Made by a program: the position numbers and the translations under genes. From positions 1-64,000 of the forward strand of contig RBZT01000266.1 of the NCBI GenBank assembly GCA_003693705.1: DNA of 64,000 bases, written 5' to 3'. The stretch comes from Polymyxa betae. Lineage: Eukaryota > Endomyxa > Phytomyxea > Plasmodiophorida > Plasmodiophoridae. The notes under the pieces are model-generated. The model was not told the origin of the DNA. It made no database searches and saw only the letters and a program-made list of their open reading frames with translations. Positions 21,301 through 33,093 of the stretch are shown piece after piece. Each line of letters opens with the position of its first letter. Positions within the stretch are counted from its first letter, which is position 1.

Positions 21301-23564
21301 CAACTACCGACAGCAGGCTTGAATCGAATCCATCCCAGAATAACCGAGAGGGCAATACGAATTTCGTAGCAAAATCGTACGTTTCGAACTAAAGCGCATG
21401 AAATCGCAAATTTGAGAAGTCGGCAATGGCCATACCCGATCTAGTTCGATATCGTAAATTAGCAGACGGCTATCAATGGTTGTATTCTCTGAAGGTTGGT
21501 GCAGGTGGCAAAGAAGGGCAACATGAGTGCACGAGCGATTCATTCGGCAGTCGAACGCAGCGCCGAAATCCGACGGGAGACGACGGCCTGGGACTATAGC
21601 TCGTGCTTCCCGACGGCCTACTTCCCAGATTTTCATCGTTCCCTGATCGGAAACGGCAACCAGATTGTCACCAGACACATCCAGAAGGGTTGGTTTGCCT
21701 GCACACGTTTTCAAGAAATTTAAACTGGTTATCGCACGAAGTACCTTCGTCCTCAGAGAACGAGAATGCTTTCTTCACTATACCCTGGAAGTTGCAAAAA
21801 TCGATCCTGGAATCGACTGATGTAAACAAGGTTTGGCCTTGAATGCAGCAGCAGCTTGTCGTGCAATTAAACGACGACAGGAACTTGATCGAGTCGTCGT
21901 CTGCTATTTCAAAGATTTCGATTTTCTTCTCATTCCACACCACGATCGTTTTTTCACCAACACACAGCCCTATCATTAAAATGCCTTTTCAGAATGACAA
22001 CTCATCTGATGCGATGCTGACGCCATGCCTTTAATTCGAACGTTGGCAGTAACTTTTCGTGCCTTGCCACTTGGTGTATAAACAATGATCTTATCGGCTG
22101 CGACCTGGCAGGCCGTGATATTGAACGCTCTTGCATTATGAAGGACAGTGGCAGTCATGATACTGAATCCACCCTTTGACGCGACTGCAATCATTTCACC
22201 CATTCCAGATAATCTCAGAAAGGATAGTTCGGCTTCCCAGCTGGTATTAACGGGCGCCAAGCACTAAACGGGTTCTTCAGCAATTACAATCAAGGAAGCG
22301 TGGTCATGATACCAGCCATTGTTCTTCGGATAAACATGATCCTTCCAGGTTTCGTTGCGATTTCTTTCTACGCCACATTACAATACGTCCAAGCATCGTC
22401 CCAGCAACCAGCGTGTGCGTTTTGTTATTGAATGTGACATTACAAATGACATCGTTCCCTTTCGCCATATGTCGAGGATCTACAGTTCCCGCATTAATCA
22501 GCAATTTTGACGAATTGATTTGATAGAACCTACCTGATAGCGGAAGAGACAAACTTTCGTCGTTGTCCACAGACCATATTCGCACACAAGGCTCTTTATT
22601 GGCAGCCATCAAGAGATTGTTCCCATCCCATGCGTAGACAAGATCTGATCCTTCACCCTTAATCGACAATTTCACCTTTTTGTTCAGGGTCGGTTTATGT
22701 TCATGGTTAATCTAGATTGCAGTTAAGACTTTCAGCGAGCATATTATTAATGAGCAGGCATTACACCAAATACAAACATGACAGCTTGGATCGAGACAAC
22801 GACAGCGATCTTATCACGATTTCCGTAAAAAATGTCGCGAACAGAGCTGCCGATGGATCCAATCTTCGTAATATTGGATGCCGTCTCGTCCGCAGCATAT
22901 ATGGTACCGTTCTCTGCACCGGTTATGAACTGAGAAGAAGTCATAATAATTGCTCGATTCGGGGTGCTGTCGATTGAATATGTCTGCAACGGGACAAATT
23001 GCCCAGATCGATTGTCGTATAACGAGATTAAGCCTTTCTGTGGGGCCGTTATTATAAGGCTAACGATTCGATTCCACTAATGTTTGACCTTATCAGACAG
23101 CAGAATTTTGTCACCTGATGGCGACCACACAATGGATGCTAAAGGTGATGCATTTTCAGGCAAAATCGGGCTCAAACGAGAATTGGAATCGGTCCAGAAA
23201 CTAACTGTGCCTGTCTTAATATTAATTAATGATCCAGGACTGATATATGCATATCATAACCTGAATTCCATCCGATCGCTAATATCTTACTATTTGGATG
23301 CCATTCGATAATTACAGCTTCGTGGTCTTGCTCGTTTACGATCGGTTGATCCTTACTGACAATGCCCTATTTATTGGTTGCCAATCTGCTGGCTGTTAAA
23401 AAGCTTCTGGACCATACCTCGGCGTCAACGATTGTCAGCTCTCCGCTCGATCGGATAACAGCCAGCAGTGGCCGAGAGTGATTATCCAGGCTCCATTTTG
23501 CTTCATGAAATTGCTGCGAAGGATCACAAAGGGCGTCGACTTTCGACTCCAGATAAAAGGACAT
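18313..23564 (-). CDS. IFT140: Intraflagellar transport protein IFT140 (IFT-A complex)
   Basis: A long multi-exon gene. The N-terminal WD40 half begins MSFYLESKVDALCDPS and contains AKWSLDNHSRPLLAVIRSSG, AGTMLGRIVMWRRKK and GKPTLLDVSGDNLVAVSDQG. The C-terminal half is a TPR-like solenoid (AACYQLGRTLELKGEYDEAI, FYTKAGAYESLALFYDSCAQ, KEIDDYRDYDK) matching the IFT140 end, and it finishes with an acidic DEIDDDLPE tail. The protein is a core subunit of IFT-A, needed for retrograde ciliary transport and membrane-protein entry. Exon joins are many and were not all resolved. A TGTAACGTTACA palindrome (23757-23768) lies about 190 bp upstream. Confidence 0.93.
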
Positions 23565-23756
23565 TGCAGTGTGCTAGGTGTACAGCTGGCTCGTTTCGCG
23601 GTCTTGCACTGTCAGTCAGTGTGGCCGGGCGTAGGTTGATGTCGGATGAATCTCCATTCCAGCCATCAGCAAAGGGCCTCGCTGATACAGAATCTGCCAT
23701 ATCAATTCGCAGACTGAATTCGAAAGGGATATTCTCATCACCCATTCTGACTCTCC

Positions 23757-23768
23757 TGTAACGTTACA
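23757..23768. promoter_or_regulatory. TGTAACGTTACA palindrome upstream of IFT140
   Basis: A perfect 12-bp palindrome, about 190 bp upstream of the IFT140 ATG and 95 bp past the stop codon of the zinc-finger gene. The same 12-mer lies upstream of the golgin gene at 46678. Confidence 0.4.
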
Positions 23769-23862
23769 ATCATGAGTATCACTTCTAACAGCCATCATGA
23801 CAAAGGGGAACCACGACATTGAAAGACTTAAATAGTTTAGGTAAATAGATATAATAACAGGA

Positions 23863-24492
23863 TTATGAATCAAGCGGCAGGCCATCTGGTGACATCAGCT
23901 TGTTTGAAGTCATCTTGTACGATACACTGGCCTTGGCCAGAATATCCATTTCGCGATCGATCATGCTCTTGCTGATGAGATTCGTTGATCGCTCCTTGAG
24001 TTTGATCGGGGCCGCCTTCTCAAGCATAATCACTGTAATGACCGTGGCGCCCTCTGACGGATCATGCTTCAGAGTGTGTTTCCGTGCGTTGTATGCTCTG
24101 CAGAACAACTGGTTGCAGACTGAACAGGCGAACGGTTTCTCTCCTGTATGGCATCTTTCATGACGATGCAAAGAACCGGCTTCGGCGAACGCCCTCGAGC
24201 ATGTCTCGCATACATAGGGTCGCTCGCCGGTGTGAATCCGTAGATGCCGTTTCAAATCCGATCCCTTGCGAAACGTCTTATCGCAAACATCACAATTAAA
24301 TGGACGTTCTTCTTTGTGCACATTCGCGTGATGTTTCGGAAGCTGCCCGCTCGAGACGTACTTGTCTGTCAATGGCCGGCAAGCTAGCGACTGATTCGAA
24401 TTCTGTTGCTGTGTTGCGGCGTCGCCGCCCGTTGACGACGCTAATGTCAGCAATGCGGATGATGCCATGCATTCGATCGGAGACAACGACAT
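23863..24492 (-). CDS. C2H2 zinc-finger protein, paralogue A
   Basis: 209 aa from the ATG of MSLSPIECMASS. Three intact C2H2 fingers (FNCDVCDKTFRKGSDLKRH, YVCETCSRAFAEAGSLHRH, FACSVCNQLFCRAYNARKH) are joined by TGERP/TGEKP-type linkers. They are preceded by a degenerate finger: CRPLTDKYVSSGQLPKHHAN keeps the His pair but not the normal Cys pair. Compared with paralogue B at 29143-30011, finger order and key residues match. Likely a sequence-specific transcription factor. An upstream exon with the missing Cys is possible but was not found. Confidence 0.75.
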   Translation of the reverse strand: MSLSPIECMASSALLTLASSTGGDAATQQQNSNQSLACRPLTDKYVSSGQLPKHHANVHKEERPFNCDVCDKTFRKGSDLKRHLRIHTGERPYVCETCSRAFAEAGSLHRHERCHTGEKPFACSVCNQLFCRAYNARKHTLKHDPSEGATVITVIMLEKAAPIKLKERSTNLISKSMIDREMDILAKASVSYKMTSNKLMSPDGLPLDS

Positions 24493-24906
24493 AGGCGGAT
24501 CCACCGGCGAAGTCGTTCGTTGCCTTTCCGATGTCAAACGAAGTCAAGTACAACACAGTGACACCGCCTGTTGGCACCAGCAGGATGGAGCAGACGATGA
24601 TAATTCGCTGCCCGCTGTGACTGGGCCTGGAAGTGCAGCCGCACGGAAGTCGCAGGGTAGTTCGACTTCGACAAAACTGCATGACTTCGGCGGCTTGCAT
24701 TTGACTGCACAGCCAACTTCAGATGAAAACGGACAACTGCCAAAGCTAAATCTGTTCTGCAATGCGATTCTACCTGCCATATGCTTGAAGTTGGTCGAAC
24801 AGAACAGTTTATTGGCAGTTGAGAGCGAATCGAACGGAGGATCGCGAACGTTAATGGCTCAACATCAATGTATATATAATGATTCCTTGACTAGATAAAA
24901 ATAATT

Positions 24907-25392
24907 CTATTCAAATTTTTCCAGTTCACCCATCCTTCCCAAAATTGTGTTCTTGTTGGTTTCTTGCAGTTCGCCGGCTAAGACGAATTCGTCGATGATC
25001 GCATAGACTTTGTAGAAATTAAAAACCAGATCGAGCTCGCAAACGTTGCCGAAATATTTGTCGAGTAATTCGACAAAGAAATGGATGGCCTCAAGGTAAG
25101 CAAACTGATTGTCGCTGATATCAATACAGAACGTGAAATACAGACCAGCATAGCGCCTGTAAACCAGCCGGAATGTACGGTACTGCACACCAAACATATT
25201 AGTTGCAAAGTGATGCAAGAGACAACGATCTCAGCGAACCTCGATGAAATTGGTAAATTTACTATCACGATTGACGACGAGCTGATGAATTTCACGCTCG
25301 ATGCTGCGCTTCTCTGGATTCTCATACGGTGAATACCATTTCGACAGGCGCGTCTTGCCCTGTCGGTTTTGCAGCAGAACGAACTGAATCAT
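24907..25392 (-). CDS. AP2S1: AP-2 complex subunit sigma
   Basis: Two exons (25240-25392, 24907-25182) give exactly 142 aa, the length of human AP2S1. It starts [20 protein letters not shown], continues with [11 protein letters not shown] and [15 protein letters not shown], and ends with the invariant EYF-type block [19 protein letters not shown]. It is the small subunit of the clathrin adaptor at the plasma membrane, part of the dileucine cargo site. The 57-nt intron lies between IE and YRTFR. Confidence 0.97.
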
Positions 25393-26119
25393 TGGGCGTC
25401 ACGACCCAGCCTAGCCGGCGCTTGCTTTGGCCAAATGAAGATGAGATCTGACCTCGTCTGTCTGTGTCGTCTATTGTTAAGGGAAGGGGAGCGGCCTCCT
25501 CCCTTCATGAACTGTCACATGGATTTTCGGGAAGCTAAAAATCATAGCTAGAGGTAGAGCTATAGGCACTATGAATGTCGGCATCAGTCAGAGCCTATCT
25601 CGCGGTTGGGTTCTCCAGCCTGAGTTCTCGAGATCCAGCAGCAGTATCTCAACTGCTACTTGAGATTGAGATAGCGCTTTTTGGAGAAAGTTAATGAATA
25701 TCTTCTTGCCTTGATTGGCATTGGCTAGCTTCCCTTAACATCCGAATTTTTATGCAGACTCTTCGTTTCCATGACACAGCGCCTTTGGACAACATTGGAG
25801 GAGTTTTGCCAAGATCCCAGCCCATCTCACTCAGGCCGCCAGAAATTCGCCTGCTGCGATAACGTTCTGCTCCTGCGTGAAGCAAATTCTGTGAACATTA
25901 CTATATGAACAGGTCGCTAATACACGAATCTCTAACTCGGTTGCAAGATGCGTTTCCGAAATGCGATCTGTATCTCTACCTGAATCGCTGACAACAACCG
26001 AAACGTTCAACTCTATCTTTGGGCACGCAGTACATAGTATCTCTATCTCTAGCTTTGATTCAGCGTGCCGAAAATCCACTATTGACATTCCTGCTTTTAT
26101 TCTCAACAAAGGATGCTGA
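25393..26119. other. Intergenic region between AP-2 sigma and the LRR-haemolysin III gene
   Basis: About 730 bp. Several open frames, none with a recognisable motif; one minus-strand frame (25831-26175) overlaps the 3' end of the next gene in another frame. Nothing convincing seen. Confidence 0.4.
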
Positions 26120-27650
26120 TCATATTGGTATTGGGTTGCGGTGCTGGCCGACAACGTAGAGTAAGATGGCGGCATAATGCCCAGCTGAGCCCAGCAGAAC
26201 CCAGCAATGCCAGATAATGTGAAATAAGGGCTTACTGCCGCCTCGAATGAGGGCTAGAACCCCAATGGTGTAGGCTATGCCGCCTTGAAGCAGTAAAATA
26301 AGAGCTGGTTCTGGAATCAGCTTCGATTGGACAATCGGAACACCAGCAATGATCTGAACCAATTGGTAGTCAACGAATACTGTCGTCTGGAAATTCGATA
26401 TTTGACACTTACACACATCCACCCCATTGTAAGATACATTGTTGTTGAAATCTGTTATCAATTAAATCTAAACGCATTCAATCACTGCGCTATTGCATAC
26501 CACAGTAAAAAGCTTGTGCGTTTTCATGCAGGTTGTGACGTACAAACCGGCAAACGCTAACCCCCATATTACCACGAGCATCGGCAGGGCAATCACTGGA
26601 TGCTTTTCCAGCGAAATTGTGAGAAACGGTGTGTATGTGCCTGCGATTAGAAGAAACACGCTTCCATGATCGAGATATTTGAAGAATCTCTTCGCAGCTC
26701 GCAATTTGAACAGGCTGTGATACAACGTCGAGCTAAGATAGGTCAAGCAGAGCGACATTGCATACGGCAGAGCGCCGAAAAACACTCTCCAGCTATCGGC
26801 CTCGAGAGCTCGCTGCAACAAAACATAGGATGCTAATAATGCGGCAAGCAATCCGATTCCATGAGTAATCGAATTGACAACCTCATGGATATAAAGATTG
26901 CTCTCTAAATCGACTATGACGATGTTAGGGAAACCCCCAAGCAATGGACCTTTTCATAGCACCTTCTATACTTGTGTTGCTCGCTTGTAGAGCGGTGATG
27001 ATGGATTCACCCAGCTGATTCGATGAAATGTCGAGAAATTTCAGAGGGGAGTTGTTCTCGACGACCGCTGGATGAAGCGGTTATCAATATAGACTGTTTT
27101 GACTAAGAGAATTTACCTAACAGAGGTGATTGTAAGGATGAACCCAATGAGCAAAGTCGCAGATTGACGATTTGAACATAGACTTTATCTGGCTGGCTTA
27201 GATACTGTAACAGAGGCAAAGCGCCTTCCGGCCCGATTTTCGATCCCTGCAACAATTCATTCCAATGCGTATCTATGGACAGAAAACCGCTATACCTCCA
27301 GATTCAGAAGCACCAGATTCGGCAAGAACGGCAAACAGCTGACAAGAAGTTGAATGCCGGAGGCACTGAGTTTCGATCGTCGCAGATAGATTTCTTCGAC
27401 ATGTTGCATATGCACTAGAACCGTATGCAAAGGCAGCATGTCGGCCGTCTGGGCGATCTTCTCGAACATCAGCGTCTTGCTATTCAGCTTGATGGCCGCA
27501 CAGATCCCTGATCACGACCCATCACAAGGTGGTTGGGGCGCCATACGAATCCGGGGTCGTACCGGCATCGACAGGAACCTGGAACCGTTGGCATTCCTTG
27601 ATGTAAAGGTCGAGAACCCGATCCGACTCGCTGCTGCTGCTGCTACACAT
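26120..27650 (-). CDS. LRR - haemolysin III (PAQR-like) fusion membrane protein
   Basis: Seven exons close one 406-aa frame: 27563-27650, 27296-27507, 27117-27246, 26963-27067, 26501-26913, 26413-26451, 26120-26353. Residues 1-180 are leucine-rich repeats (EEIYLRRSKLSASGIQLL, LKFLDISSNQLGESI). Residues 185-406 are a seven-helix haemolysin III/PAQR domain with NSITHGIGL, SSTLYHSLF, DHGSVFLLIAGTYTPF and FHIIWHCWVLLGSAGHY, including the His residues that bind metal in the family. The join at 26914-26962 is a 49-nt phase-1 intron; without it the membrane part has no ATG. HlyIII proteins act in lipid or adiponectin-like signalling; I know of no LRR-HlyIII protein. Confidence 0.83.
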
Positions 27651-27774
27651 GACGCATGCCAATCTGGATTCAGGCTCACATCAATCGGCCGGTCCGGAAA
27701 AATCTCTGCCCTATTATTACTACCGAGTATGGAATCTTCAAAATCCAACATGATTTTGTTTAGTTTTTTTGACT

Positions 27775-28782
27775 CTATGGGTAGAGAGGGTACCTGTCGA
27801 GGACCTCGTTTATGAATTCTATGGATCGCTCTAGAACCACCTGCTGGTCATCGGGCACGCTGTGAACCATTCGCGTTCTAGCCTGGATAATCGGCTTGAG
27901 AAGGATGCAGATTGGAACAACCCAAGCTTGCAATAGCTCGTCGGAAGTTTCGATCGCCGATGATAGGCAGAAACAGACCGTGTTGATGAATGCGAGAACC
28001 TCTTTCATGCGATTTGTCGAAGTCCAACATCCAAGGCTGATCAGAGCACCGATTACGGGAAGGACGAAATTCGGCGAGCACTGCGAAGCTATTCTTTCCA
28101 ACGCTTCCATCAGATCAAATTGACGATCGACGAGCATTTCACTAAACTTGTCTGGTAAGAGCCTCTGCAGACGCAGGCTTTGGGCGAGCACAGAACAAGC
28201 CAGAACCGGCATACGTTCCGAGTCGTATTCAGAGCAACCAATGGCGTCGAACAACGCCCCAATCACATCTCTCCTCGACATGATCACTTCTGCGACCTCC
28301 GGGCCGTCTGCCGAGGCGATCAGTAAGCGAAGTAAGCAATGCAGACATGCATTGACAATATCGTCATGAGATTCATGCATGTGATAGGAGAGAGCCTCGC
28401 AAAGCAGATCGGCCAATGAAACAGCGCCTTCGGAGGCGTCTTGCAGGCAGGTGGACTGCCAGAGAAGGGCGGCCAACAGATCGACAGATTCCCTGGCGAT
28501 CGACCTAGACTTCGAGCTGGCAGCGATCCAGGCCAGACGGAGCAAGAACGAAGGCGTCAGCAGAGGCGCTGGGATCGGCGTCGTCACCGATGACGCCACG
28601 AGGCGCAGCGTCGTCTCGACTAGATCGCTGTTCATTGATTCTACCAGGTGATAGATCCGATCGATGGAGATGGGGCCAGCACAGCATGCCTCCAGGTCGC
28701 ATAATGCCTCGTATTTCTCTTCATCAGTGTTGTCGCCATCAATGATCTGCAGCGCCCTGTTCCTGCCATCACCGCCAGGCAT
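27775..28782 (-). CDS. Helical-repeat (ARM/HEAT-like) protein, function unknown
   Basis: A single 335-aa exon. It is almost wholly alpha-helical, with repeating hydrophobic patterns such as ESVDLLAALLWQST, NACLHCLLRLLIAS and LPVIGALISLGCWT. No family was recognised; proteasome-assembly or importin-like solenoids are possible. The start is the first ATG (MPGGDGRNRALQ); a 3-nt-earlier frame would need a GTG. It lies 124 bp upstream of the LRR-haemolysin III gene on the same strand. Confidence 0.65.
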   Translation of the reverse strand: MPGGDGRNRALQIIDGDNTDEEKYEALCDLEACCAGPISIDRIYHLVESMNSDLVETTLRLVASSVTTPIPAPLLTPSFLLRLAWIAASSKSRSIARESVDLLAALLWQSTCLQDASEGAVSLADLLCEALSYHMHESHDDIVNACLHCLLRLLIASADGPEVAEVIMSRRDVIGALFDAIGCSEYDSERMPVLACSVLAQSLRLQRLLPDKFSEMLVDRQFDLMEALERIASQCSPNFVLPVIGALISLGCWTSTNRMKEVLAFINTVCFCLSSAIETSDELLQAWVVPICILLKPIIQARTRMVHSVPDDQQVVLERSIEFINEVLDRYPLYP

Positions 28783-29142
28783 CAATCGGAGCGCCACGCA
28801 TTCAAATGTTTCAAACCCAAATCAGGGTGCAAAAGCAGCAAGCAGCGAAAAAATTGCTTCTGATCGAACTGAAGTAATAGCAAAGCTGCAGAAGGATGAA
28901 ATTCTAGAAAACCAAATATGACCCAGTTCATGGATGTGTCTAAAAGACATCCAGATAAAAAAACCGCAGAAAAAATTGCTCTGGAATCGTATCCTCAACC
29001 GCTAGATGAAAACGCGTTCTACTGCTGAATCTTGCATGACTATACAGCAATGCATGATGCCCGTTATCGTATTGAAATAAAGATTAAAATATTTGTCTCG
29101 AAACGAGCGCCAACACTATTCCAGGTCGTCACCCTCTAATTA

Positions 29143-30011
<869 letters not shown>

Positions 30012-30664
30012 TGAGGTCGAACGACACTAGTAACTGGGAGGCCGCGCATATTTCGGAGGCCGCGCAATGCTCAACCTCCCTCGGTCGGTGAAACGTTGCG
30101 CTCCGACGGGTGACCACTGCTCGGGGAAGTTAGATGGGTGGCTGCGCCAGCGCGCCTCCTAAACTTATCGCCCACCAATCGATTTCGTGGTTAAAAGCGA
30201 CGGGCTTTGTAGGCGATGTTATCGGAGTTGCCGTGTGGCATATCCCGTCATCTTATAGAGGTCACCGGCCCTAAGTCCTTCATCGTCAAATGATTGTGAC
30301 GCTGCTGTCCATTGATTGAGGGTTCAATGCGTGCTGTCATCTTGTCGTCTTTCTCAGATACTTGAGGAATCATATCAATAAATCATTCAATTCTATGCCA
30401 GTCATGTGGGTTGGGAGAGACGGCACATTTGTCTGTGCCTGAACAGTTTCTTCTCGTTGCGCTCGACATTGCTGAGCTGGGACCCTCATAATGTTCATGT
30501 TAATTTTCAAATACAAGCGACGTGATGAGGAGGAGGACCCTTAAACATCTTGTAACATTACTGACCTCATCCCGTGACCTGGATGTGGGTTGCGCTATTT
30601 CAGTCATCATCTGTGTTGAGGGAGTCGCTCATCTGATCATCTCTTCTCCTGTCGTTTCAGCGTA
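30012..30664. other. Divergent promoter region between zinc-finger B and Nse4 genes
   Basis: About 650 bp between divergent genes. It contains two copies of the word CGGAGGCCGCGCA-like sequence near 30040-30065 and a TGTAACATTAC element at 30551-30561, about 104 bp upstream of the Nse4 ATG. No gene seen. Confidence 0.5.
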
Positions 30665-32160
30665 ATGTCTGATGGTGAGGACACACGTGTAAGAGCATTC
30701 TCCATCGGGCTCGATGTTCTTGTTGTTTTAAGCCTGATTGTTATCAGGTGCGAGCCAGCAAGGCTCGAAAAGCCGAGAGGTTGCAACAAAATTCTGATCG
30801 AAGAAAGCGATTAGGTTTACAAAACACGCAAAGGTGCTGGCCTGTCCCAGGGTTGCCAGCGCTGCCGATTGTAATTATTGACAGCGTTATAGTGACCAGG
30901 AACGAATCCGTACGAGGCAAGAATTTCGAAGTCTGTAAACATCCAGCGATGGTCTTCATATTGGCTCTCTAAATACAGGGATAGAGCTTATTGATAAAAC
31001 GAAAAAGTCTAAAGGCGCTGTGACTGCTGGCAACCAACAGCTGCTTAAAGAACTCCATGAAGAGCATTCCGTGCTTCATGAAAATGGTTCGAATTTCTCC
31101 TCGTCCTAGTCATGTTCCTGATATATTCTTCTAGTTTTATTTCCGTCCGAAGCCAATCTTGATGTCGAAGAGCTGTCGCTTTTGGCAACCATCACTGCAG
31201 AGAAGACGAAGAGAATGGCCGAAACTTTTACTGCTGTCTCAGCCGAGGCAGGTTTTTTTTATCTGAAAGCACCCAAAGTCTATACTTAAATACGGAAAGG
31301 ATTACGTAACCAAGATCAAATCACTATTTTCGTCAAATACACGCATGGATGACGATGATGATGATGGTAAGTTATGCCAATTCGCAAGATTCCCATACAT
31401 GTCTCTGATAGTTTTCGTTTTAGATGGGACAGGCACTACAAACATCATCTGGAACGCTTTGGGAATGCATCCATTAAACCGATTTCTCACGGTGCACACT
31501 GTCGATTTCATTCCAAACGTCATGGAACTCGAAATCGTCGCTGCCCAGAAGAAGCAGGCGACCAGAAGAAATCGTGAAGTAGACACTCAGGTACAAATCG
31601 TATGGGTCGCCTTGTTTTAGTTTCAGATGAATTTGGCGTTAGGCTGAACAAGTGAAAGCTCTCGCTAATACAGAATCACTTGTAAAAACGCAGACTGAGA
31701 GTCGGGTTCAGCTGCTGCTCCGAATTTTGGCGAGTTTCGACAACCATCCCGATTATCCTATGGGCATTCCCCTGATGCTGCTCATTGTCAATCCCGCAGA
31801 TTTCACTCAAACAGTCGAGAATATGTTTGATTTGAGCTTCCTTGTAAGCGTAACATTTTCCGTTACTTCGTGATCGTTGAATATAGATGCTTAGATTGGC
31901 AATGGTAATGCTTCGTTCGTACATGACTCTGAAGCTGGGGAAGTCTATGTATCTACGGCTGAAGCACCCGAAGAGCGTAGCAAGGGGAATAACAAACCAC
32001 CGATTCAGTCGATCATCACTATGACTTATGATCTTTGGGAGGTACGCTTACAAAGTGGTGACCATCTTACAGTTCTAATCTCGACGGTGTAGACAAGTAA
32101 AAACGCCTATGGCATTGCCGAATCTGTTATCCCTCACCGTAAGCCTATGTTGCTCGTGTA
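30665..32160 (+). CDS. NSMCE4: SMC5-SMC6 complex kleisin Nse4
   Basis: A multi-exon gene starting MSDGEDT, then VRASKARKAERLQ, LDVEELSLLATITAEKTKRM and TESRVQLLLRILAS. The C-terminal winged-helix part is diagnostic of Nse4: PLMLLIVNPADFTQTVENMF and DLSFL, then PPIQSIITMTYDLWE and YGIAESVIPHR. It is the kleisin that bridges SMC5 and SMC6 heads in DNA repair and replication-fork maintenance. The last codons (KPMLLV, stop at 32158-32160) may instead be the start of an intron. Short introns of about 45-60 nt. Confidence 0.88.
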
Positions 32161-33093
32161 GTTTAGGGACTAAAAACCCATTGTTTCATTTGAAAAAAGT
32201 CATGATTGTATCACATAAAACGGATTCATCACCAAAAACTGCATTTTTTGCAGGGATTCTAAACGAGGCTTGCATATTTACGATCCTTTTTTTAGGCGAG
32301 ACATGAACCCTTCCATACCCAATTTTAAAATTGCTGAATCATTATCTGCAGCCTTTCTGTGCTGAAATGGAGATCGAATGGCCCTCCTGTCTTATAAATA
32401 CCGTTTCCTGTGGGAAGTATTCTGTCTTGTTGAGCTTTCTTTTGTCGGGTTGTATTTTGCAGATCATCCTGTTTTTCTTGGACTTGGTTCGTCTTCGCAA
32501 ACACTCTCTGGGTGCTGCAGCACATTTCTATGTTCGGTCACTTCTATCATTTTAAGAATACGTTTGGCATAGTCCTTGTATACGGTGTTTTATCGCTCAT
32601 CTTACAGAGCATTGCGAACTTCGATTTCAGCAATATATCAGATCATGGCCGGGTTGTATAATCCAGGATGCAATGTTGCAATCTCTTTATTCAAAATGAA
32701 ATACGCTCTCCCCATCAAATTCATTTCGAGTGGATCATATCCGAGAATCCCAAATGTCACACAAATATTCGAGCATTTTCGCAACACAGAAATTTAAGCA
32801 GTCTGGCAGAACGCTGAGGCTGGCGTAGTGGTGGAATCTCGCACTCGGTATCAACAAGAACTCGATAACTTGAACACAAATCGCTTTCAGGAAAGCCAAG
32901 CGGTTCCGGTCCAGTTATCTAAAAATCTGCAGTGTAAATGAAAATCAAGCTTATACAAAATGGTCCGATAAATGTATTTCGAAGCAACAATACCATTTCT
33001 CCAACATGAACAGTCATAGAATGTTCATTATGATATTTTACAGGCGCACGCCATCCTTTTGATCATAACAGCAGTTACGCGAAAATCTGAATT
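32161..33093. other. Unresolved segment, probably one small gene
   Basis: Coding-like sequence on both strands that I could not settle. On the plus strand, 32810-32942 reads WQNAEAGVVVESRTRYQQEL then DNLNTNRFQ, resembling the C-terminal coiled coil of the spliceosome protein BCAS2/SPF27; joined over a 46-nt intron it is preceded by HFEWIISENPKF. On the minus strand, 32590-32770 reads GYDPLEMNLMGRAYFILNKE and YKDYAKRILKMIEVTEHRN, which also looks protein-like. The BCAS2-like reading is my slight preference. Confidence 0.35.

Noticed and set aside
24467-24898. 143-codon plus-strand frame opposite zinc-finger A
   Set aside because: It is partly antisense to the zinc-finger exon, rich in Ser/Asp/Gln without motif, and lies mostly in the 5' region of that gene.
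26914-26962. LRR and haemolysin III parts as two separate genes
   Set aside because: The haemolysin III frame has no ATG, and a canonical 49-nt phase-1 intron joins the two parts in frame.
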